DNA from: Anastatus disparis
Lineage: Eukaryota; Arthropoda; Insecta; Hymenoptera; Eupelmidae
Direction: 5' to 3'
Assembly: GCA_017163975.1 (NCBI GenBank)
Contig: JAFFSR010000308.1
Coordinates: 466,861 to 530,860 of the forward strand
Length of the DNA: 64,000 nt
A program made the position numbers and the translations under genes. Position 1 is the stretch's first letter, and every line of letters starts with the position of its first letter. Of this stretch, positions 1 to 10,210 are shown piece by piece. The notes below the pieces were generated by a model, which saw only the letters and a list, made by a program, of their open reading frames with translations, searched no databases and had not been told where the DNA came from.

Positions 1-300
1 TTCGTTGAAGCTTATCACACCTTATTTTCAGGGACAGGAATACATTTTTCTAATGAGTCCCTTTGTCTCAGTCGAATAGATTATTCTAGAGGTTTTTGTT
101 TGTTTGCATTTGATCTGACACCCGATCTTTCTGCAAATTCTGCTTTACACTGGAATCTTATCAAACGTTGTAGTATTAGAGTAGAAGTGAAATTTGATCA
201 GGCCGTGGAACAAACAATAAATTGTATCATTTACGCAGAATACAATAACGTTTTGGAAATAGATTCAAGTCGTAATATTATAACGGATTTCAATGCTTAA
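1..300 (+). CDS. Polinton/Maverick capsid-like protein, C-terminus (partial at window edge)
   Basis: Open from base 1 in frame 1 to a TAA at 298-300, so about 99 C-terminal residues are visible and the start lies outside the window. The segment has a phenylalanine/aspartate-rich motif (FAFDLTPDL) followed by INCIIYAEYNN and a short acidic-Arg-Asn tail. This is the usual C-terminus of the F54H12.2-like proteins of Polintons, which I take to be the double jelly-roll major capsid protein. Protein assignment rests on remembered family pattern; the location just upstream of a Polinton protease fits. No internal stop in the visible part. Confidence 0.6.
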   Translation, partial: FVEAYHTLFSGTGIHFSNESLCLSRIDYSRGFCLFAFDLTPDLSANSALHWNLIKRCSIRVEVKFDQAVEQTINCIIYAEYNNVLEIDSSRNIITDFNA

Positions 301-337
301 GCTAAAAGAGTGGGAGTAAAATCACAGTGGGGGTAAT

Positions 338-377
338 TAGTATAAAAGATCATTGATGAACTACCCCGATCATCAGT
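338..377 (+). promoter_or_regulatory. TATA box plus TCAGT initiator of the 233-aa Polinton gene
   Basis: TAGTATAAAAG at 338-348 is followed about 32 bases later by TCAGT at 373-377, the usual arthropod spacing from TATA to initiator. The ATG of the next gene is at 430, leaving a leader of about 55 bases. Confidence 0.5.
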
Positions 378-429
378 CTCTTTCCGAAGTCTTAATCTGT
401 ACAGTGAAAGAGGTCAAAAAAGTAAAGTC

Positions 430-1131
430 ATGGATTTCGTCATTGATATTCAAGGTCTAAAAGATCGGGACAATAAATTTTTTCCAAAGGAAGTGGCGGT
501 ACTCAGTTTAAAAACTAGAGTTTTCTCCCACTGGATTGTGAAATCACCACATAATTTCTCTGAATTACCATCGGGAGTAAAACGGAGCAACGAATTCGTC
601 ATAAATCATCATCATGGTATTCAATGGATAGAAGGCGATGTTTCTATTGATGAACTGCTACTCAATTTATACAACATTGCAAAAATAGCTGTAAAAATCT
701 ATACTAGAGGTTACGAAAAAGCAAAGTATCTAGAAGCAGCCATGTCACGAGAAATCATCAATCTAGAAATATACTCACCATCATTCAATGAACTCTTTAC
801 AAGATATCATAAGGCTGGATTTTCATGTGTCACTCATAGTACAAAAGATAAGTATAAAAGAGCTGTATGTGCCCTCAATCAGGCATATATTCTGAGGAAG
901 TGGTTGCATACGAAACTATCATTGTGTATTACATCTGACAACATCAACGACAATCCATTGAGGTTAAGCGATACACTTTTTGAACGTTTAAAAGCACGTA
1001 GGTTAGCTCGCGCAGTTGCCGATGGAGGTATGGATGAAGTTGATCGTCCGTCATCACCAAGAGATTCCATCAAGGCAATGAAAGATAACAATTCGGAAGT
1101 ATATGAAGATTATGAAGATGACGAACAATGA
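430..1131 (+). CDS. Conserved Polinton-associated protein of insects, 233 aa
   Basis: Complete ORF from an ATG preceded by a TATA/initiator pair. It starts MDFVIDIQG and contains HHHGIQWIEG and YTRGYEKAKYL, features I recognise from uncharacterised insect proteins that travel with Maverick adenain genes. The Asp-rich first strand resembles the start of an RNase H-like exonuclease fold, but no full set of acidic residues is seen, so the fold is only a suggestion. The C-terminus is very acidic (YEDYEDDEQ). Its stop overlaps the protease start by four bases (ATGA at 1128-1131), which suggests both are read from one transcript. No frameshift is seen. Confidence 0.6.
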   Translation: MDFVIDIQGLKDRDNKFFPKEVAVLSLKTRVFSHWIVKSPHNFSELPSGVKRSNEFVINHHHGIQWIEGDVSIDELLLNLYNIAKIAVKIYTRGYEKAKYLEAAMSREIINLEIYSPSFNELFTRYHKAGFSCVTHSTKDKYKRAVCALNQAYILRKWLHTKLSLCITSDNINDNPLRLSDTLFERLKARRLARAVADGGMDEVDRPSSPRDSIKAMKDNNSEVYEDYEDDEQ

Positions 1132-1661
1132 ATACTCGTCAAATAATCAAAGCTCTTAGTACAGTCAACGCTAGAACTGTAGGTGTATATGCTGCAGATC
1201 GGATTCCGAACATTCTCGAACTTCCAGCAGCTATAGTTGCAAACGTAGACGATCATACAAAAGGTGGATCTCATTGGATTGCTATATACATAAATAAAAA
1301 TGGCATTGGAACCTACTTTGACAGCTACGGATTGCCACCATTCTCATCACATCATCTCGATAGACTCAAAAGAAATTGTGTGCGATACGAATGGAATAAG
1401 CAACGAATGCAAAGCTACAATTCGCAAGTTTGCGGTCAATATTGTATTATGTTTTTATATCATATGTCTCATTTTCATAATTTACGTACGTTTTGTAGTA
1501 AGTTTTCAAGAGATTCCAAAAAGAACGATAATTTAGTTATAAAATTTTATAATAAATTAACAAAGAACAAAATTAAACGTAAAAAATCTGTAAAAGCTTT
1601 TAGTAACGAACGTTCACTAGGTTTTGGCTTTTGTAATCAAACATGTACTTCGAGAATATAA
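1128..1661 (+). CDS. Adenain-like cysteine protease (C5 family) of a Polinton, 177 aa
   Basis: Capsid-maturation type protease. The catalytic set of the adenovirus protease family is visible: His49 in GGSHWIAIYI, Asp65 in YFDSYG, Gln95 for the oxyanion hole and Cys102 in QVCGQYC. The Gln-to-Cys spacing of seven equals that of adenain. A basic tail (KNKIKRKK) follows. The length, 177 aa, is typical, and no stop or frameshift interrupts it, so this copy could be functional. It overlaps the preceding gene by ATGA. In Polintons this protease is thought to process capsid proteins, and here it sits directly after a capsid-like and an accessory gene. Confidence 0.8.
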   Translation: MNTRQIIKALSTVNARTVGVYAADRIPNILELPAAIVANVDDHTKGGSHWIAIYINKNGIGTYFDSYGLPPFSSHHLDRLKRNCVRYEWNKQRMQSYNSQVCGQYCIMFLYHMSHFHNLRTFCSKFSRDSKKNDNLVIKFYNKLTKNKIKRKKSVKAFSNERSLGFGFCNQTCTSRI

Positions 1662-2461
1662 TATTAAATTTATCATCATTGTAACATGAAATTTATATAC
1701 AATAAATATTAATCAAATGTACATTTCTCGTCGCAATAATTATTTACCTACACCTTATCCTTTCCATATTGTTATTATTTAAAAATATTTAACTTATCAT
1801 TTCACAGAGAAAATATATTTATTCTATGAATTTCCGTTATACAATTTTTTATAATATAATCCTATTTATTTAAACTTATTTAATGCATAAATATAATATT
1901 TTAATAACAAAGGAAATAAAATATATTTGATATACGTTACATATTATTTAAATATTATATGACATCAAAGTTAGGAATAGAATCTTTTAGCGGTTTATGA
2001 TGAAATATAAATCTCAAGTAAAAATATGATGAAATGTAAACCTCTTATTTCTCTTATCGGTGAAATATAATATTGTATACCGTGATATCACTATTGACAA
2101 AGGGTACTAAAATTTTTGTCAGGTTATGCCAAAATACGGTTTAACAGGAAATGATATAATGTGACCGTTATATTTTACTTATCAATGAAATATAATATTA
2201 CATACTACGGAATAACTTGTGACATTTGAATCTTTTTATTTCGGACAGGATGTGATTAAATACATGTCTCAACAGGAGATGATAAAATATAAGCGTTATA
2301 ACTTGATTTTCGAGAAATCATAATATTTCATTCTTCGAAAACAATGCCGAATCGTTGAATCTTTTACATATTATCTTTCATAATAAACATGATATTCTTG
2401 GAAAAAGAATATAGAACGATACATTCTTTCCCCCCACATGGTTTTTAATGTGGTAGGGATT
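1662..2461. other. AT-rich gap between the Polinton protease and the next gene
   Basis: No credible coding sequence. From about 1975 to 2300 the phrase GATGAAATATAA recurs with variations (near 1997, 2027, 2061, 2187, 2279), a loose direct repeat. No terminator motif is obvious. Confidence 0.5.
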
Positions 2462-2500
2462 AGGAATATAAAGAACAAGCGAAACCTCAAGTCAGATCAG
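2462..2500 (+). promoter_or_regulatory. TATA-like box plus TCAG initiator upstream of a Polinton gene
   Basis: GAATATAAAGAAC near 2464-2475 is followed by TCAGATCAGTTCCAG near 2490-2505, the spacing seen for the other Polinton genes here. The ATG at 2589 lies about 90 bases further on. Confidence 0.4.
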
Positions 2501-2588
2501 TTCCAGTTCAGACACAAATCAAGTAATACTCGGTTATACGTAAATCGACAATTTTATTTCTCTCTCAAGTTATACACAATAATCAAAT

Positions 2589-3408
2589 ATGGCGCAATCA
2601 ACGAGTGGCAATTGCCGTGACAATAACCGCTTAAAAGAGCATAGTATACCTTTAGATAGTATGCTCTTGTCGACAACATATTCTCTCAACAAGTCGCAGA
2701 CCAAACGTGCAGCTGTTGGTTTACAATATGAAGGTGGATATTACAAACCTTGCGTAAAGATATCGACAAATACTTCATCCAAATGGATTAATTTTGATAT
2801 CAATGCCTGGAGACTATTGAAAAATCATTTTGACTTGATCAACACTTATTTTCAAGAGAGTTACGTATTCAAAACTGAATACGGAAATCCATCGAAACTT
2901 TATTTAGAGAACCCCGATCTTTTATTTACGACATCATACCATACAAAAACCATTGTGCTCGAGGAAAGAGCAGTATTTCGATGAAGAGCAAAGTGAATCA
3001 CCTAATAAAAAAAGGAAATCTATGTACCAAACGCCTTCAACCTGCTTGCAAAAAGTCTCTTTTGATGGTCTTAAGCTCGCAGTGCCTTGTATAGATGAAC
3101 ATCTGGTACAATTAGAACGTTTTGCAGGAAAAGTCAACAGAATTATCGACTACATCCAAGAATACCTTAAGGAACAGTTCAAGAAAGATAGCGAGGAAGA
3201 TGTAAGGTCATCTATATTGAAAACCTTTACTAATTTTAATCAATATTATAGTGTAAAAATTCACGATGTAACAACTTTTGCTTTAACAAAAATGCTTGAC
3301 GATAAAGATTTAGATAAATCTACATTGAATATTGTAATTTTAGAAATTAGTGCTTATACTTTACCATACATTTACAACGATTTGTATGTTTTCATGTATG
3401 ATCCTTAA
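2589..3408 (+). pseudogene. Polinton-associated protein, one gene broken by a frameshift
   Basis: The first frame (2589-2984) starts MAQSTSGN and contains WRLLKNHFDLINTYFQES. The second frame begins inside it (about 2953) and runs to the TAA at 3406-3408, containing DEEQSESPNKKRK and DEHLVQLERF. The two overlap and together read as one protein of about 270 aa of the kind found in insect Polintons, so a single-base indel between about 2955 and 2984 is the simplest explanation. Alternatively the second frame is a separate gene starting at 2953. The product is unknown; a basic stretch (NKKRK) could be a nuclear signal. It lies between the protease and the small 67-aa gene. Confidence 0.55.
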
Positions 3409-3436
3409 TCTAAATTGAGATGTAAATATAATAAAA

Positions 3437-3640
3437 ATGAAGCGTGTACATTTCAAGGAAGGTAAACCATCTATTAAAATTATGTATGTGTGGCCTTATG
3501 CAAGTCAAAGTGCGCGACGTGGTGAATGGGAACAAATAGGTCGTGACAGAGAAAGATTTGGAATGAGAATTGAAAGAATGAAATCCGTTATCCAACCTGT
3601 ATTATTAAAAAAATATAATGAATACTTAATCAATAAATAA
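3437..3640 (+). CDS. Small conserved Polinton protein, 67 aa
   Basis: Complete ORF with the features RRGEWEQIGRDRERF and RIERMKSVIQPVLLKKY. Two further decayed copies lie in this window, at 50460-50640 (minus) and partly at 35940-36003 (minus), each beside Polinton debris, which supports it as a genuine element gene rather than chance. It is highly charged and likely helical in its second half. Function unknown; it resembles the small basic proteins often seen next to the Polinton capsid genes. It starts 28 bases after the preceding stop. Confidence 0.6.
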   Translation: MKRVHFKEGKPSIKIMYVWPYASQSARRGEWEQIGRDRERFGMRIERMKSVIQPVLLKKYNEYLINK

Positions 3641-3771
3641 TTAATGCGCGATTATTATTTTATTATATTTGTATTACAAAAAATTATACATTATTAAAGT
3701 TACAAAATACTTAACAAAATGATTTTTTTATTTCATCCCCTCCACTTTTCCATTTCCAAACATAACATATA

Positions 3772-3782
3772 TAGTATAAAAA
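3772..3782 (+). promoter_or_regulatory. TATA box of the 58-aa Polinton ORF
   Basis: TAGTATAAAAA, the same motif as at 338-348, lies about 65 bases before the ATG at 3848. The inverted second copy keeps TAGTATAAATA at the equivalent place (near 35825, minus strand). Confidence 0.5.
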
Positions 3783-3847
3783 CTCTTACACTACGTAAAG
3801 ACTTTTATTTTCATTTCATTACTCATAGAGTATAGTCGAGATGAACA

Positions 3848-4024
3848 ATGGGTCAGGTACAAGGAACACAAAAACAACCATCTTACCGAGATACAGATGG
3901 AACCATGGAGGAGAGAAAACCTTTGCTCAAAGATGAAAAAGCTAAAAAAATACAATTTCATACTAATTACTCAACAAATACATATTCATTCCCAAAAACT
4001 CAGGGATATAAAAAATATAAATAA
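3848..4024 (+). CDS. Small ORF with a myristoylation-like N-terminus at the Polinton end, 58 aa
   Basis: Reads MGQVQGTQKQPSY then EERKPLLKDEKAKK and a C-terminus rich in Tyr/Ser/Lys, ending YKKYK. Gly2 followed by a small residue at position 6 fits the loose N-myristoylation pattern. A second copy at 35580-35753 on the minus strand keeps the start, the Gly2 context, the KPLLKDEK core and the open frame except for a one-base insertion at the last codons, and keeps the TATA box. Conservation of frame between two otherwise drifting copies argues it is a true gene. Function unknown; a membrane-anchored virion protein is only a guess. Confidence 0.5.
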   Translation: MGQVQGTQKQPSYRDTDGTMEERKPLLKDEKAKKIQFHTNYSTNTYSFPKTQGYKKYK

Positions 4025-4263
4025 TAATATACTCACCATAATTGGTCCTTTTCAGGACCACTAATAAAAAAAACGTAGAAGCTTCTATTTTTTCCTTGAA
4101 TATATTCTTTGTTTGTGTAAACTTGATGTTATCTTATTCACTTATTTTTTGAAAAAATAAATTCTATTTATTCTTTTTTCTCATTTTTTTTTCAATTTAA
4201 AATAATTTCAACATATATATACATTTGTTTATAATATTTCCATAACGTATTTTAATTTAAAAA

Positions 4264-4590
4264 AAACAATAATATCTACACCTTAACCCGCTATAGCGAT
4301 GACGTATCCGTCTCGGTATAGTGGACTTAAAAATTAAATTAATAGTTTATTTATATCAGACGAACAATTGAAATAATATTTTATTGCTATCTTAATTGTT
4401 TATTTTTATAAATAAGTCATTAACTTAATTGTTTGTTTATACAAATAAAATACTCATTTAATTGTTTGTTTATGTAAACAAATCGTTTCGCTCTCTTTTT
4501 AGAAGAGATCATATTTCATAAACAATAATATCTACACCTTAGCCCGCTATAGCGGTGACGTAATCGTCTCGCTATAGTGAGCTATATACT
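4264..4590 (+). repeat. Polinton terminal repeat region, capsid end
   Basis: Two direct repeats of about 65 bp (4264-4328 and 4521-4586) contain ACACCTTARCCCGCTATAGCG and TGACGTA. Between them lies a tandem series of AATTGTTTGTTTAT-type units of about 35 bp (4345-4490). The same AT-rich units occur at 12980-13100 and 14225-14345 next to polB and at 35400-35490 next to the inverted capsid-end copy, so I read them as Polinton terminal inverted-repeat sequence. Confidence 0.5.
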
Positions 4591-4598
4591 ACTTCAGT

Positions 4599-4935
4599 CC
4601 TTGTCTAATCTAAATTTTCGTTATTATTAATAAATTAGATATTTTTATACGAAAGTAAGGGCATAGCCCAATAGATCTAAGGACGAGCAAACGATCCTAT
4701 TCTATGAAAAAATATAAAATTTTCATTATTTTTCGAGTGAGGTCTGAAACGGAAAAACAGTTATCAAATTCAATTATTTTTCCGTTTCAGACCTCACTCG
4801 AAAAATAATGAAAATTTTATATTTTTTCATAGAATAGGATCGTTTGCTAGTCCTTGAATCTATTGGGCTATGCCCTTACTTTCGTATAAAAATATCTAAT
4901 TCATTAATAATAACGAAAATTTAAATTAGACAAGG
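4599..4935. repeat. Long near-perfect palindrome (foldback/MITE)
   Basis: Arms of about 155 bp (from CCTTGTCTAATCTAAATTTTCG to the mirror ending AGACAAGG) flank a short spacer near 4757-4772. GAGCTATA occurs on both sides (about 4579 and 4939), a possible 8-bp target duplication, which would suit a hAT-type element. No coding capacity. Confidence 0.75.
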
Positions 4936-4959
4936 GCAGAGCTATACGGCCGCCTCTTA

Positions 4960-5214
4960 ATGATTACATTAAACAACAATCAAATAATAAAAACACCTAA
5001 ATATGAAGAAGTAGAACTGAAGGAAGTGAAAATTGAGAGACCAGTCGTATCGGAACCCATGGTTTTACAGTCTCTTCCAACACGTCCAACACCCTCACCA
5101 TTATCAGATAAATCACCATATATAACATTACCTTCTAAAAGTAAATCAACTCCTCCTGAATCAATACATCAAAAACTCAAAGAGATTAGAATATTTAATA
5201 TTAGTCATGATTAA
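4960..5214 (+). CDS. Hypothetical proline/serine-rich protein, 84 aa
   Basis: ATG-initiated ORF just beyond the palindrome. The middle is Lys/Glu-rich (EEVELKEVKIERP) and then Pro/Ser-rich (PTRPTPSPLSDKSP), with a balanced composition unlike the AT-rich background. No family recognised. It could be part of the Polinton, of another element, or chance. No promoter is obvious. Confidence 0.3.
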   Translation: MITLNNNQIIKTPKYEEVELKEVKIERPVVSEPMVLQSLPTRPTPSPLSDKSPYITLPSKSKSTPPESIHQKLKEIRIFNISHD

Positions 5215-6120
5215 GCGAATACTAAATTTTGAAAAACCCAAGATTAACCCATAAATCTCATTCAATACAGTTATAGAGATATATAAAATAAGCAATAATT
5301 ATAATAAAAATAGAAAAAATAAAACAAAACGATTACGCATATACAAATTGTGAAACAATTTTTTTTTTCATATTTCTGATTAGTCAGCTATGGGAGAAAG
5401 TAAATATCATTAATATTAAAAAATATTCAAAGTATGTTTATATTAAAAATTTTTCTTTTGACATGAATAAAAATAGGGAAAAGAATTGTTGTAATTAAAA
5501 TCATGTAATATTTATTCAAATAACTTTAGTAATGTATATATAATTGCTTTACTTATATAGAAAAAAATTGAATTTTGTTGTTTACATGTCACAATAGTTT
5601 TATTTTGCTGAATCAAGTTTGTTTCATCCTTTTTGGCGTGTAGGAAGTTGAATGACACCAATCATATGTCGTCATTCATCTACATTTAGTTTTAAATTAG
5701 TCTTTTATTATTTTAAATATTTATACATATTATTAAACTTAAATAATTATAGAAATATTCTATTTCATACATTTTAGTTTTAATTAGCCTTTATATATTA
5801 TTATTTATTTATTTTAAGTAATTAAGAAACAAAACAAACAAACAAAAAAGTCTATTATTCAAGACATAATTTATTTTAAATTGAAATAAATTAAGTCAAG
5901 TTACTTTTAAATTAAGTTAAATTTGGTAAAAAGAAAAAAGGAAAGGATTTAAAAAAAACATATAACACATTTTATGATAAAAAAATATATTATATTATTA
6001 AAACAGAAAATATATGTATTTGAGTACATATAGTAGAGCATTGTATATAAGGCATATATAGTAGACGAGTCTAATTCCATAACTCGTCATTTTCTTATGG
6101 TACGGGTCTAAAGTCTATTG
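5215..6120. other. AT-rich non-coding stretch
   Basis: Homopolymer runs and simple AT sequence; I see no gene, repeat pair or RNA gene. Confidence 0.5.
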
Positions 6121-6124
6121 GAAT

Positions 6125-6484
6125 CTATGCGGGTCGTCTCACCACGGGATCATCACACAGAATGGAACCTCTCGATACTAGGTTGTGCCCAATATATAAG
6201 AAGTATTCATTTCGCACCAGCTCCATCCTCATATAGATCCCTTGGTCAATTACTACTCGCTGTTCCAAACGGAAAAGGGAACATAAGTCCCAGACATCAA
6301 ATCCATTGACTATATTATCACCAGATAGCCACATATTTGGAGATAGTCTTCTAAGTCGTCGTTCAAGACGAGTATAAGACCAATCATCGAACTGTAAAGA
6401 AACAAAAAAGAAAAAAAATAATAATAATAAACTATTTTTTTTTATTTATATATAAGAGTAAATATTACAAATATTCAACTTAAA

Positions 6485-6532
<48 letters not shown>

Positions 6533-6697
6533 TATACATATGGAAATAAGATACTTACACATACGGTCTGATAACGCCGACGTGGGTAGTAATAAGTCAT
6601 GTTTTCGACTATACTCATGTAAAGTAAAATCGAACCTTTTTAAACAAAACTGAATACATTTACAACCAATCATATTACAACAATTGATTTCAGTCAT
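6125..6697 (-). pseudogene. Hypothetical split gene, two exon-like blocks
   Basis: The minus strand starts at an ATG at 6697 with a Cys-rich stretch (NCCNMIGCKC) and LHEYSRKHDLLLP, then meets GTAAGTAT near 6555, a strong donor. After an intron holding an (AT)n tract, an acceptor (TTTCTTTACAG) near 6395 leads into FDDWSYTRLERRLRRLSPNM and LEQRVVIDQGIYM, ending near 6125-6150. Both blocks have coding-like composition. The phases do not join exactly with the donors I can see, so either a frameshift has occurred or the splice is elsewhere. No family recognised. Confidence 0.35.
6487..6528. repeat. (AT)n microsatellite
   Basis: About 21 AT units, inside the putative intron of the split gene. Confidence 0.95.
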
Positions 6698-6699
6698 AA

Positions 6700-8229
6700 T
6701 TTCTTTTTGTCAAATTGCAAATAACTCAACGAAATCATGTCGCCCATTAAGATTTGCAAATTTCTTTTTACTTATAAGAACAAAAGAAAAACCTTTATAA
6801 CTGTACTTAGTTTATAAGAAATTTTTATTTTTGTAAATTGTTCAATAACTATTATTTTCATTTTTTGTTTTTCGTGCCGATAAACAACATCTTGAGCCCC
6901 AAGGTGTTACGTCACGACGTATCTTTTATTTCTTTCATTTATAATTTAAAAGTATCTTTTCATGCCATGAACTAATTAAAACAGTTATTGAACAATAAAG
7001 GAATCTGTCAAGCTAAACAGAAAAAGCGAAACAGTAAAGAAACTCGAAGTTTAATATTGGTCAATAAAACTCTTTAGTTAGCAGAATTATAAAATTAAGT
7101 AGTTCAAATCGACAACACGTATTTCGAAATTACTAAACGAATCCTAAAATCATTATGAAACATTAAAATTTAAGAAAAATTTAGCAATGAAAATTGATGT
7201 AAAAGATAATAAATCTCATAAACAAATATGAGTATAAAAAGCCGAATGAAACAAATGACATTCGGACACTACCCCAGGATTCTTATTGGTACTAAGTTAC
7301 ACGTCCTGTAAAAATCGCACTTTAAATCAAAGTTATAATCAATTCCATATTTATATTTTATACACGTGTCAAATAAATCTTTATAAAGTTTCAAGTCTAA
7401 TTAACTCGAGTCTTATTCAAATCGTGCCTATGTATTCCTTGTCTACACATATCCAGCCTTCAACTACTCAATTCAACAAAAGGTAAGAATATTCAATTTA
7501 TAAGTATGTTAAAACAATTATCTTTCAATACATTTAATAGTGAGAGTGATTTCACTCAATTAAGGATACCGTCTACCTTGAAAACTATTTCTTTCATTAT
7601 GCAATTTAATTAGTCTCCTTTTTTATATTGAAATATACATTAAAATCATCAAGAAATTGCTCTACATAGTTTCAAATAGTGAATTTTATTCTAATAATTG
7701 AGAAATATGTGTAAAAATTCAGTGAAAATTAGACTTTCTTTAAATGACTTCTGGCGATGAACTTTTCAATTTTCAGACATGGAGATATATATTCAAATAT
7801 ACAAAATAAAAATAATTGTGGTGCAAAATTTTTCGAAGTCAAAAATAAGAGAATTTATAATCCATTATAACAATTATAACAATTATTTATTTAATAAAAT
7901 GATATTATCATATGTTTTATCTAGCAAAGTTTCAAAAAAGTATGTTCGACCTTATCGGATTATAAATCTGCACCACAATTTTGTTGCTAATATACGATCA
8001 AAGAAAAATATAAAATTTCAACTTGATTGGAACAATATTTCATCGCCATAACTATTTTGAATTTAAGAAAATAAATTAAATAATTAATTTTGAGAAAAAC
8101 AACATTTTTTGCAACAATTTTCAGAACACAATTTAGATATTGAATTTATTTATTTCAATACTGAACACATCATTTTTCTTTTTTACTTGTACATTTTCTA
8201 ATCTTCTTTACTTTTTCAACTCTTTCAGA
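6700..8229. other. Mostly non-coding, with a possible TATA/intron unit
   Basis: A TATA motif (GAGTATAAAAAG near 7229) is followed by a donor AAAAG/GTAAGAAT at 7482-7483 and an acceptor TTTTCAATTTTCAG ending at 7776, a well-formed 294-base intron. The exons carry no ATG-initiated frame that I find convincing, although a 90-codon ORF starts at 7779. A 26-bp sequence at 6906-6931 recurs inverted near 12978. Otherwise nothing is seen. Confidence 0.3.
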
Positions 8230-9400
8230 TTGGTCCTGAGGTCTAAAAAAAATTATAATAATCAAAAGTTGTAATATTAAATGATTAGGTTTAATCTTAC
8301 TGTAAAATTTTTTAATCTTACTGTATTTTCACAACCCATATGGAATTCTCTAACAGCCATAATTACAGCAATTTCTAATTTATTCTTTGATTCAAAAGTA
8401 TTCTTGCTGCACTTTGACTAAATTATGTGATGAAGACTTTCATTAGCATTCTGCGTACCACCTTTTATACATTTTCGAAGCAACTCTACATCGCTGAATT
8501 TTTTATATACAGGTCTGATGTATTCGATAACAAGATGATTTATTTTTGTTCATGTACTAGTGTGACTGGGTGGCTCTTGTCCTTATGAAACAGCTCTATG
8601 AACCAGACGAACCATCAAAGTTTAGTTGACACGTACCACTGCTTTTATGTGTACCCACTCTTTGAATTCTTCACTTTCAGGTTGCAATGTCCTTTTTTTA
8701 CTTTCACAAATATTACAGTATTTTGACAAAATCTCATAATCTATTACTAAACCGGTGTATAATTCAATGACAAAGCCTATACCATATAATAAGGTGAATC
8801 CTCATTTCTGCCAAGTACCATCATACGTACATGTATAGTCAATAATACTATCATCATCGAGACTTTTATCTAAAGCGAAATAATGTTCACTTACCTTCTT
8901 TCTTGATTCTAATAACATTTGTTGCTTGAGTCTGTTATAGTCATTTATCACATTTGGCAATATTTTATAAAAAGTTTTTTTAGACATAACATTCATGCCT
9001 ATACCCATACAAAATTTTTGTAAACCAGCATAACCTAATCCCATTATGATCACACTTTCAATAATTTTTTTGTTCACATGAAATGTTTTTTTCTCATCAA
9101 CACGTGGGCATGAATGAAATCCTTTTATAGTTTTTCACATTCACCACATATAATATTTAGTTTTGTTGCAAGTCCATTCGACTCTAAAACTCTAATACTA
9201 AGAGAATTTTGTTTACACATTGCACACAACACTTCAGAAACCAAATTATTCAATTGTTTTTTTGTGCACTAACACATATTCAAAACTTTCATCGTTATTT
9301 TGATCTTTGGTCCAGCTTTTAATAAAACTTTGAAGTTTTTCTCACTTGTAGTTTTTTCTTTTTTGTCATTTAAATTTTTATGTTTCCCCTTCATTTTCCT
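8230..9400 (-). pseudogene. Decayed Mutator-like transposase fragment
   Basis: The clearest open piece (8802-9077) has a GLGYAGLQKFCMGIGM helix, NDYNRLKQQMLLESRKK and ends in TYDGTWQK. This matches the DGTWQKRG core of the Mutator-like transposase domain seen across arthropods. After a frameshift near 8800 the minus strand continues with ELYTGLVIDYEILSKYCNIC, the usual next block, and upstream Cys-pair remnants (9090-9330) fit a zinc ribbon. Several frameshifts and stops show that it is dead. No terminal repeats recognised. Confidence 0.6.
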
Positions 9401-10210
9401 CGATTTTGCTTTCCTCCTCTTTTAGTATTTTAAATTTTCGATGCGATTCATTGTTAGATGATCGATTTATTATTTAAAAACATAAAATGGACATGAAAAA
9501 GAATTTGTAGCTAAATATTCTGTTACAGTGTTATGTCAACAAATATAGACATATGCACAGAAGCATATCTATACAGTACTAATATACACAGACTGTATAT
9601 CTATACAGTACTAATATATAGATATACTAACAATGTAAAAGCTGGGGGGATAACTTGCCTTAAAATTTTGTACGCGTCTGGTCTTCTATAAACGTCTATA
9701 TTCTTTGGTTATGTTTACATCTATTCATATGCACTATAATATTTATTTTGATCAAGTCTTATTGCGTGACGTTACAGATGTTCTACTTAGCTAATTACAT
9801 AAAATGTTCTGCTCTTTTGTATTTTCTTATGATTGATTGAATTAAATTAGCCAAATGAATTAGTCAACAGTATGCAGGTGTATGAAAATTGATTGCATAA
9901 ATTATAAACAATTAGCGCAATCAATATATATATATATATATATACTTTCTACGTGTATGAAGTTGAATATTACATATTACATAAAAGTAAAAATTATTTA
10001 AAATTATTTTCGTTTGCAACAATATTGCCGTGAAATAACAATATCAATAAAATATTGATTTTTTTGTTTTTGTAGAATAGTGACTGAAAAAATAATTCTT
10101 AGGGCATATAATATGATTTTTCTTGTAGGTTTTTACCTACAGAATGAAAATTCTTAATAATCTCAAAACTGAAAATTTCAAAATTTTTGATCGATTTTTT
10201 GGGTAGACGG
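9401..10210. other. AT-rich gap with a short (TA)n tract
   Basis: A tandem of CTATACAGTACTAATATA occurs twice near 9570-9620 and a (TA)n tract at 9925-9943. No gene seen. Confidence 0.5.

Noticed and set aside
2438..2620. 60-codon ORF upstream of the 2589 gene
   Set aside because: It covers the TATA/initiator region and leader of the next gene; composition is not protein-like.
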